A stretch of 64,000 bases of DNA from VRUE01 sp963764365 (GTDB taxonomy: Bacteria; Actinomycetota; Thermoleophilia; Solirubrobacterales; 70-9). The stretch covers positions 62,001-126,000 of the forward strand of contig CAVXSI010000022.1 of the NCBI GenBank assembly GCA_963764365.1, in the 5' to 3' direction. Position 1 is the first letter of the stretch; each line of letters begins with the position of its first letter. The notes under the pieces are model-generated. The model saw only the letters and a list, made by a program, of their open reading frames with translations. It was not told the origin of the DNA and searched no databases. A program made the position numbers and the translations under genes. Shown here one piece after another: positions 58,952-64,000 of this stretch.

Positions 58952-60376
58952 CTCGAACCGCTGCGGGCGGCGCCAGGCGGCGAGCAGATCCTCGGGGCCG
59001 AGGCGCACGTCAAGGGTCGCGGCGTCATCGAATCCCTGGGCGCTGACGCCGACCAGGAGAGCGTCGGCGGCACCGGGCACGTCACGGCGGCGGCCGGCGA
59101 GGTCGAGCGCGTCGGAGCGGCCGAACGGCTGCTCCTGGCGCCACTTGACCGAGCCGACGAAGCCGATCCGCTTCGCCACCGGCCGCTCGTCTCCGCCGAC
59201 CAGATCGACCTCGATCGTGCCGCTGCGATTCCAGTAGGCGCCGACGTGGCGGGCCTCGCGGAAGCGCCCCGCATCGGGCAGCATCAGCTCCAAGCCCTCG
59301 CGGACCAGAAGCTCGATCGCCCGCCCGCGGTAGGCGGGCCAACGCTGTTCGAAGTGCTCGACCAGCAGCGATCCTCGCCCGCGTTCGATCAGGTCGATGC
59401 GTCGGTCGACGAAGGCGAGCCAGAACCGTAGATAGGGGTCCGCCACCTCCCAGAGCGCGGTCCTGGTCGTCGCCTTGGTCGAGTACGGGACGAGCCGGCG
59501 GACGACATCGCGGCGGCGCAATGCTTCCAGCGTCTCGTTGACCGTGGTCGCGCTCAGCCCGGTCTTGGACAGGATCGTCGAGTGAGCGCGCGCGCCGGCG
59601 CCGACCGCCGCCAGGATCGCCCGCGGCGCCGGGGCCGGGAACTCGGCGCTGAGCGTGCGCTCGGCGCTGACGACGAAGAACGAGGTCGGATCGGTCAGGA
59701 CCTCGCCGAGGTAGGCGCCGAGATCGCGGCCGGCGCCCCACTCCGTCGCGAGAACCGGGAAGCCGCCGATCACGAGCTGTGCGTCGAGAGCGTCGGCCGG
59801 GCCCAGATCGAGCAGCTCGCCGACCGCCGCCGGATCGAGCGGTCGGACCGCGATCTCGCGCACCCGGTCATACAGCGGGCGGCCCTGCTCGGCGAGGGCG
59901 TGCATCGTCGCCTCGTCGGAGCCGATCAGCAGGACCAGGATCGGGGCGTCCTGCCAGTGGCGGTCCCAGACCTTCTGCAGGATCGCCTCGATGCTCGGCT
60001 CCTTCGCGACCAGGTACGGGAACTCGTCGATCACGAGGATCAGGGGGCGTGCGGCCGTCGCCCCTTCGGCCGCCAGCGCCAGCGCTGCCTCCCAGCTCTC
60101 CGGCCGCAGCCCCCGTCGGACGTCGGCCGCCCGCGGGGCGGCGGAGGCTTCGAGCGCCGCGACGAATCGCTCCAGCTCGCGCTCCCCCGTCTGCTGAACC
60201 GCGGTGAAGTAGACGTACGGGTGGCCGGACGCCTGGGCGAATTCCTCCGCGAGCCGAGACTTGCCGACCCGGCGCCGGCCGCGAATCGCGATCAGCGAGC
60301 CGCGGCCGCTCTCGCGCACCCCGTCCAGGCGCCGACGCAGCAGCGCCAGCTCACTCTCGCGTCCGACGAAGTCCAT
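58940..60376 (-). CDS. AAA-family ATPase with DUF234-like C-terminus
   Basis: 478 residues. Archaeal-type ATPase: N-terminal FVGRESELALLRRRL, Walker A RRRVGKSRLAEEF (R-x-G-K-S form, about 35-41), Walker B LILVIDEFPYL, then a winged-helix (AHSTILSKTGLSATTVNETLEALRRRDVV, outlined) and a C-terminal DUF234 nuclease-like region (WNRSGTIEVDLVGGDE with D..V and KW). Function unknown; such ATPases are often mobile and stress-linked. The start ATG 60376 has TACGAT 6 bases upstream and a TTGTAA -35 at a 17-bp distance. The 3' end reads 12 bases into tRNA-Lys antisense, which hints at past insertion next to the tRNA. Confidence 0.8.
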   Translation of the reverse strand: MDFVGRESELALLRRRLDGVRESGRGSLIAIRGRRRVGKSRLAEEFAQASGHPYVYFTAVQQTGERELERFVAALEASAAPRAADVRRGLRPESWEAALALAAEGATAARPLILVIDEFPYLVAKEPSIEAILQKVWDRHWQDAPILVLLIGSDEATMHALAEQGRPLYDRVREIAVRPLDPAAVGELLDLGPADALDAQLVIGGFPVLATEWGAGRDLGAYLGEVLTDPTSFFVVSAERTLSAEFPAPAPRAILAAVGAGARAHSTILSKTGLSATTVNETLEALRRRDVVRRLVPYSTKATTRTALWEVADPYLRFWLAFVDRRIDLIERGRGSLLVEHFEQRWPAYRGRAIELLVREGLELMLPDAGRFREARHVGAYWNRSGTIEVDLVGGDERPVAKRIGFVGSVKWRQEQPFGRSDALDLAGRRRDVPGAADALLVGVSAQGFDDAATLDVRLGPEDLLAAWRRPQRFEWAV

Positions 60377-60382
60377 CGGCCT

Positions 60383-60411
60383 ATCGTAGTAAAGGCCGGG
60401 GAACTTTACAA
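60383..60411 (-). promoter_or_regulatory. Complete leaderless promoter of the ATPase gene
   Basis: Minus strand: -35 TTGTAA (60406-60411), 17-bp spacer, -10 TACGAT (60383-60388), then 6 bases to the ATG. A GTAAAG/CTTTAC dyad (60389-60409) overlaps the -35 and spacer and could bind a regulator. Confidence 0.55.
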
Positions 60412-60474
60412 CGGAAGTACTTTTGTTTGCTTCTCGGGGGTTATTTGCGAATCACGGGCGGGCGCGGGTGGCCG

Positions 60475-61278
60475 CTACCCGCCCGCCGGGGCGCCGCCGA
60501 AGCCGCTGAAGGGGTTGGTGAGCTTTTCCTTGCCCGCTTCCTTTTCGGTCTTCTTCAGTTCCTTCTTCTGCTTTTCGAATTCTTCGCCGCGTTTGCGGTA
60601 TTCCTTGAGCTGGCTTTCGACCGTCTTGCCTTCGGCCTTCGAGGAGGCTTTCGCCGCCGCCAGCTTGGTCGTCCTGTCGGCGGCGCCGGGCTCGCCGTTG
60701 AAGTACTGGTAGATCGCCAGCGTGCTGAGGGAGCCGAGGGTCGGCTGCTGCGCCGCGGCGAGCTTCTGCGCGCTGGTCGCCTTGGCGACGTTTTCCACCG
60801 CTTCGGAGATGCCGCTGCTGCTTTCGGCCAGCCTGAAGAAGGTCTGCGCGACGAGCTGCGCGGCCGTGGCGCTGGGTTCCCCCCCAGCCTGCTTCAGGTA
60901 GCGGTTCCAGGATTCTTCCGCCGCTTCGAAGTCGCGGCGGGCGTCGATCGGCACCGTGGTCGCGCCGGTCGAGGAATTCGTTTCGACCTTGGCGTTGCCG
61001 GCGCCGATCTGGGCTCGGGTCAGCGACAGCAGCAGGCCTTCGTCGTTGGGGCTCTTGAGCAGGCGCGTTTCGATCCGTTCGGCCTGTTCTTCGTAGACCT
61101 TGGCGGCGCTGCCGCCGGAGCTCTGGTTGCCGATCAGCGCGCCGATGTTGACCGGGCCGACGACGAGGAACAGGCTGGCGCCCATCAGGATCGCGAGGAT
61201 CGCGTAGACGACCCGGATCACGTGTTTGCGGCGACCACGGGTGTCGAAGACCATCCGCCGCTCGCCGCTCGATGCCAT
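60475..61278 (-). CDS. TPR-like single-pass membrane protein
   Basis: 267 residues. Cytoplasmic N-terminus, one membrane helix (about 18-38: VIRVVYAILAILMGASLFLVV, outlined), then helical hairpins reminiscent of TPRs (RIETRLLKSPNDEGLLLSLTRAQI, FEAAEESWNRYLKQAGG) and a Lys/Glu-rich coiled-coil end (KEYRKRGEEFEKQKKELKKTEK). Not assignable to a named family. The start ATG 61278 has CCAGGAGTAGG upstream. It lies 8 bp behind tatC on the same strand, so it is probably part of a tat operon; a role in export is possible. Confidence 0.7.
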   Translation of the reverse strand: MASSGERRMVFDTRGRRKHVIRVVYAILAILMGASLFLVVGPVNIGALIGNQSSGGSAAKVYEEQAERIETRLLKSPNDEGLLLSLTRAQIGAGNAKVETNSSTGATTVPIDARRDFEAAEESWNRYLKQAGGEPSATAAQLVAQTFFRLAESSSGISEAVENVAKATSAQKLAAAQQPTLGSLSTLAIYQYFNGEPGAADRTTKLAAAKASSKAEGKTVESQLKEYRKRGEEFEKQKKELKKTEKEAGKEKLTNPFSGFGGAPAGG

Positions 61279-61286
61279 CGCTCGTC

Positions 61287-62054
61287 CTACTCCTGGGTTG
61301 AGGGTTTGCCCACGCCTCCCGCAGCCTTCGGCCTGAAGGCCCGCGCAAGCAAGATACTCAACTCGTACAGGGCCAGGAGCGGCACCATCTCGATCAACAT
61401 CGAGATCGGGTCGACCCCCGGCAGCGCCGCGGCGACGATCGCGATGATCAGGTAGGCGTAGCGGCGGTTGGCGCTGAGCTGCTCGATGCTGACGATCCCG
61501 AGCCGGGTGACCGCGAGGATCGCCAGCGGCAGCTGGAAGATGATGCCGCCGGCCAGCATCGTCGTCGAGAAGAAGCTGTAGTAGTCGCGCGCCCGGACCT
61601 GGACGTCGAACTGGCTGCTGTTGAAGTTGAGCAGGAACTTCACCGCCGCCGGCATCACCGCGAAGTAGGCGAAGGCGACGCCGGCGAGGAAGAGGACCGG
61701 CGCCAGCAGCATGATCGGCAGGGCGACCCGGCGCTCGGCGCCGCTGAAGGCGGGCAGGACGTAGGCGTAGACCTGGTAGACGATCACCGGCAGCGCGAGG
61801 ACGATCGCCCCGTAGGCGGCGACGGTGAAGGTCGTCATGAAAGGCTCCGTGACGCCGAAGGTGATCAGCTGCTTGTGGCCGGCCGGCAGCGGCCCGCCGG
61901 CGATTTCGAGCAGCAGGTGGTTCTGCCAGAAGCAGAGCCCGAGCGCGACCGCGAAGGCGGCGGCGCAGACGATCAGCCGGTTGCGCAGCTCGTCGAGGTG
62001 TTCGACGAGGGTGAGCCGGTCTTCATGGGAGACCGGCTTGACGCGGCGGGGCAT
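61287..62054 (-). CDS. tatC: Twin-arginine translocase subunit TatC
   Basis: 255 residues with six membrane helices; receptor for twin-arginine signal peptides. Seen: the N-terminal motif MSHEDRLTLVEHLDELRNRL-like stretch (EHLDELRNRL) and TEPFMTTFTVAAYGAIVLALPVIVYQVYAYVLPAF (outlined), then F.YF.VMPAA and a C-terminal LAILAVTRLGIVS. The start is ATG 62054 (MPRRVKPVS), 10 bp after the tatA stop; a longer reading to 62114 overlaps tatA. Order tatA-tatC is standard. No tatB is present, consistent with actinobacterial two- or three-component Tat. Confidence 0.93.
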   Translation of the reverse strand: MPRRVKPVSHEDRLTLVEHLDELRNRLIVCAAAFAVALGLCFWQNHLLLEIAGGPLPAGHKQLITFGVTEPFMTTFTVAAYGAIVLALPVIVYQVYAYVLPAFSGAERRVALPIMLLAPVLFLAGVAFAYFAVMPAAVKFLLNFNSSQFDVQVRARDYYSFFSTTMLAGGIIFQLPLAILAVTRLGIVSIEQLSANRRYAYLIIAIVAAALPGVDPISMLIEMVPLLALYELSILLARAFRPKAAGGVGKPSTQE

Positions 62055-62064
62055 CCGCCCTCGG

Positions 62065-62295
62065 CTACGGCCGCTTGTGGGCGACCGGCTCCTCGCGGGG
62101 CGCGGCCGGCTCACGCTCGCCGGCCTCGATCTCTGCCGGCGGCGGCTCGTCGTTCTCGCCGCTCAGCGAGCCTTTGAACTCGCGGATGCCCTTGCCGAGC
62201 GAATGCCCCAGCTCCGGCAGCCGTTTCGGGCCGAAGACCACCAGGGCGATGATCAGGACGACGACTATCTCCAGGGGACCGATGTTTCCGAGCAT
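62065..62295 (-). CDS. tatA: Twin-arginine translocase subunit TatA
   Basis: 76 residues. One N-terminal membrane helix (IGPLEIVVVLIIALVVFGPKRLPELG, outlined) with the F-G-P-x-x-L-P hallmark at its end, amphipathic helix KLPELGHSLGKGIREFK-like (GHSLGKGIREFKGSLS), and an acidic, disordered tail. Forms the pore with TatC. The short upstream gap to the divergent zinc-ribbon gene (138 bp) holds its promoter. Confidence 0.93.
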   Translation of the reverse strand: MLGNIGPLEIVVVLIIALVVFGPKRLPELGHSLGKGIREFKGSLSGENDEPPPAEIEAGEREPAAPREEPVAHKRP

Positions 62296-62433
62296 CGACC
62301 CATGGTAGCGGGCGCCGGGGGCGATCGGATCGTTTCGAATCGGGCGGCGGGCCTACCCGGTAATGGGACTTTCTCGGGATTTCGCGGAAAAGTGCGGATT
62401 GAAACTCGGCCTGGTGTGTTCGATGGATAGGAC

Positions 62434-62766
62434 ATGAGCAATATGAGTCGCACAGGAACGAAGGCGAAGACTGGACTCCACGTCTGTCCCCGGTGCGGCT
62501 CGACGCTCGTGCAGCCCGTCCGCTGGGAGCAGACCGCGAGCCGCGAGCACTGGCGCCTCTGGCGCCGCTGCCCGGAGTGCGAGTGGCGCACGGACGGGGT
62601 GCACGGCGAGCGCGAGATCGACGCCTACGACGAGTGGCTCGACGACGGGACCGAGCTGCTGACCGGGGAACTCGAGGAGCTCGAGCGCGAGAGCATGCGG
62701 CGCGCGGTCGAGACCTTCTCGACGGCGCTCGATGCCGACCTGATCACCGCCGACGACTTCACCTAG
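62434..62766 (+). CDS. Small zinc-ribbon-like protein
   Basis: 110 residues. Two CxxC pairs (CPRCGS at about 18-23 and CPECEW at about 46-51) form a zinc ribbon. The rest is a helix-rich acidic region (EREIDAYDEWLDDGTELLTGELEELERESMRRAVE, outlined). No other domain. Not recognised by name; similar short zinc-ribbon proteins with an acidic helix occur in actinobacteria. No function assigned. It converges on the polyprenyl diphosphate synthase; a perfect 16-bp hairpin lies between the two stops. Confidence 0.7.
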   Translation: MSNMSRTGTKAKTGLHVCPRCGSTLVQPVRWEQTASREHWRLWRRCPECEWRTDGVHGEREIDAYDEWLDDGTELLTGELEELERESMRRAVETFSTALDADLITADDFT

Positions 62767-62789
62767 GCCCTAACCCGCATATGGCGGAC

Positions 62790-62837
62790 GGCCAAATCGG
62801 CCCTGTCCATATCTGATTCTCCAGGGCCGATTTGGCC
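62790..62837. terminator. Hairpin between convergent genes, likely bidirectional terminator
   Basis: Perfect 16-bp stem GGCCAAATCGGCCCTG (62790-62805)/CAGGGCCGATTTGGCC (62822-62837) with a 16-base loop, between the two convergent stop codons. No long T-run follows, so termination efficiency is uncertain; it could also be a distant palindromic element, but the ACTTTT-type core is absent. Confidence 0.5.
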
Positions 62838-62864
62838 TCAGCACATGGGCGGAATTGATGTCGT

Positions 62865-63830
62865 TCAGCTATACCTTTCGACGACGCCGTCGGCGACGAG
62901 GTCGAGCAGCCGGCGCCGTTCCGGCTCGAAGCCGGCGCCCGCGAGCCGGCGCTTCGCTTCGGCGACCATCTCCAGCGCCCGCGCCCGCACGCGCTCCAGC
63001 GCCCCGGTCGCGGCGATCCGCTCGCAGAGCGCCTCGGCGGCGGCCGGGTCGAGCGCGCGGAGATCGGCCGCGGCGAGCTCGGGGTCGCCGCGGGCGGCGA
63101 GGATCAGCGGCAGGGTGACGGTGCCGTCGAGCAGGTCGGTGCCGCGGGCCTTGCCGGTCCGCTGCGGCGGGCCGGCGACGTCGAGGACGTCGTCGAGCAG
63201 CTGGAAGGCGAGGCCGATCGCGGCGCCGAACTCGCCCAGCGCCTGCTCGTCGCGGCCGAGCCGGCAGGCGCATTCGAACAGCGCCCCCGTCTTCAGCCGG
63301 CAGCGCTCGAGATAGCGCTGCTCGCCGACCGAGCCGTCGTAGGCGTCCTGACGCTGCGCCAGCTCGCCCCGCGCGAGCGCCACCGAGGCGGCGGAGAGCA
63401 GCTCGATCGCCCGCAGGTCGCCAGCGCCGGCCAGCAGCGCGAAGGCCCGCGAGAACAGCAGGTCGCCGGTCGCCGTCGCCCGGCCGCGCCCGGAGGCCGC
63501 GGCCACGGTCGGCCGGCCGCGGCGCCGCGGCGCCGCGTCGAGCACGTCGTCGTGGACCAGCGTCGCCATGTGCACCAGCTCGATCGCGCTTGCCGCCCGC
63601 ACCGCGGCCTCGCCCCCCTCCTCGCCGGCGCAGAGCAGCACCAGCATCGGCCGCAGGCGCTTGCCGCCGGCCTCCAGGGTCATCTCGGCGTCACCGGCCA
63701 GCAGCTCCCCGTGCCCGCGGCTCTGCCCCCGCAGCAACTCCTCGACCATCCCCAGCTGCGCCGGCAGCCAGCGGCTCGAGGCGTCGAGCACCGCGGTGAT
63801 CGGCGGCGGGACCGCGGAGTGCCGGGTCAC
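62865..63830 (-). CDS. Trans-polyprenyl diphosphate synthase
   Basis: 321 residues. Extends isoprenoid chains; in this context probably the side chain of menaquinone. Seen: GGKRLRPML (substrate Lys/Arg), first Asp-rich motif VHDDVLD (about 93), GDLLFSRAF, KTGALFECAC, second Asp-rich motif FQLLDDVLDVAG (about 213), DLLDGTVTLPLI. Both DDxxD motifs are intact. The start is GTG 63830, overlapping the menG stop (GTGA). The menG-polyprenyl synthase pair is a standard menaquinone arrangement. Confidence 0.92.
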   Translation of the reverse strand: MTRHSAVPPPITAVLDASSRWLPAQLGMVEELLRGQSRGHGELLAGDAEMTLEAGGKRLRPMLVLLCAGEEGGEAAVRAASAIELVHMATLVHDDVLDAAPRRRGRPTVAAASGRGRATATGDLLFSRAFALLAGAGDLRAIELLSAASVALARGELAQRQDAYDGSVGEQRYLERCRLKTGALFECACRLGRDEQALGEFGAAIGLAFQLLDDVLDVAGPPQRTGKARGTDLLDGTVTLPLILAARGDPELAAADLRALDPAAAEALCERIAATGALERVRARALEMVAEAKRRLAGAGFEPERRRLLDLVADGVVERYS

Positions 63831-64000
63831 TCCCGGGTGCCGCTGTGGACGGTGACGATTCCCCCGGCCAGGATCCTGTAGTTGATCCGCTGAAGCCCGG
63901 CGGCGTCCATCTTCTCCGCCAGCCCGCGCGGACCGGGGAATGTGTTCAGCGACTCGGTCAGGTAGGCATAGGCTTCCGGATTGTCGGACAGCTTGCCGAG
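63827..64000 (-). CDS. menG: Demethylmenaquinone methyltransferase, 3' part (5' end outside window)
   Basis: Last ~57 residues: LGKLSDNPEAYAYLTESLNTFP, then GLAEKMDAAGLQRINYRILAGGIVTVHSG. This is the C-terminal end of UbiE/MenG (Y-x-Y-L-x-x-S-I/L ... F-P ... M..AGF ... GI..H), which methylates demethylmenaquinone with S-adenosylmethionine. The gene runs off the right edge. The stop overlaps the start of the polyprenyl synthase. Confidence 0.85.
   Translation of the reverse strand, partial: LGKLSDNPEAYAYLTESLNTFPGPRGLAEKMDAAGLQRINYRILAGGIVTVHSGTRE

Noticed and set aside
62790..62837. Twelfth palindromic element
   Set aside because: Perfect hairpin but without the type A or B core and located exactly between convergent stops; a terminator is the simpler reading.

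Overview
The window is very GC-rich, densely coded chromosomal DNA. It most resembles an actinobacterium of the class Thermoleophilia (Solirubrobacterales-like). The reasons are third codon positions almost all G or C, a six-gene Mce operon with an MmpL-type transporter, two trehalose-type glycosyltransferases in tandem, menaquinone-type genes (menG plus a polyprenyl diphosphate synthase), a DUF480 protein, and many apparently leaderless mRNAs. The taxonomic placement is inference; no rRNA gene is present.

Layout. (1) 1-8.6 kb: housekeeping genes, namely the end of hemD, birA, a convergent DEAH helicase, a TlpA-like lipoprotein, an nfeD-slipin pair, galT, a conserved hypothetical and a yceH-like gene. 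(2) 8.6-20.4 kb: an accessory region ending in tRNA-Arg(CCT). The first 37-39 bases of that tRNA recur at 9525 and 13554, so two integrative islands sit in tandem upstream of the intact tRNA. Island 1 carries an MNT/HEPN pair whose HEPN gene is split by a three-recombinase (RIT) element with 33-bp inverted ends. Island 2 carries a reverse transcriptase with an unrecognised partner, a Xre/RES toxin-antitoxin pair, an XRE repressor with a visible operator, an excisionase-like protein and a tyrosine integrase whose stop codon touches the tRNA. (3) 20.4-32.7 kb: pyrE, an L,D-transpeptidase, an unusual class-II tRNA with 8/4 acceptor/T stems and anticodon GAC (allo-tRNA type), a CPBP protease, a MscS-like channel, a class A PBP, a GT-C glycosyltransferase, a flippase-like protein, thiL, a two-component system and an HtrA-type protease. 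(4) 32.8-43.1 kb: a TreT-like and an OtsA-like enzyme, the rpsF-ssb-rpsR-rplI-dnaB-helicase loader cluster, purA and a TetR regulator. (5) 43.2-58.9 kb: four paralogous secreted proteins of unknown function flanking an MmpL transporter and six Mce proteins. (6) 58.9-64 kb: tRNA-Lys(CTT), an AAA ATPase overlapping it, a TPR-like membrane protein, tatC, tatA, a zinc-ribbon protein, a polyprenyl diphosphate synthase and the end of menG.

Two themes cut across this layout. First, eleven inverted-repeat segments of about 46-170 bp are scattered between and inside host genes (twice in frame in birA, once in the GT-C gene). Most fall into two sequence groups whose inner parts are conserved between copies, while the outer complementary arms are specific to each copy. 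They behave like a small palindromic mobile element and are the strongest candidate for something undescribed. Second, at least nine genes have a TANNNT-like box exactly 6-7 bases before the start codon, implying leaderless transcription.

Two genes show single-base frame disruptions near their 3' ends (the helicase loader and the second mce gene). These may be sequencing errors.
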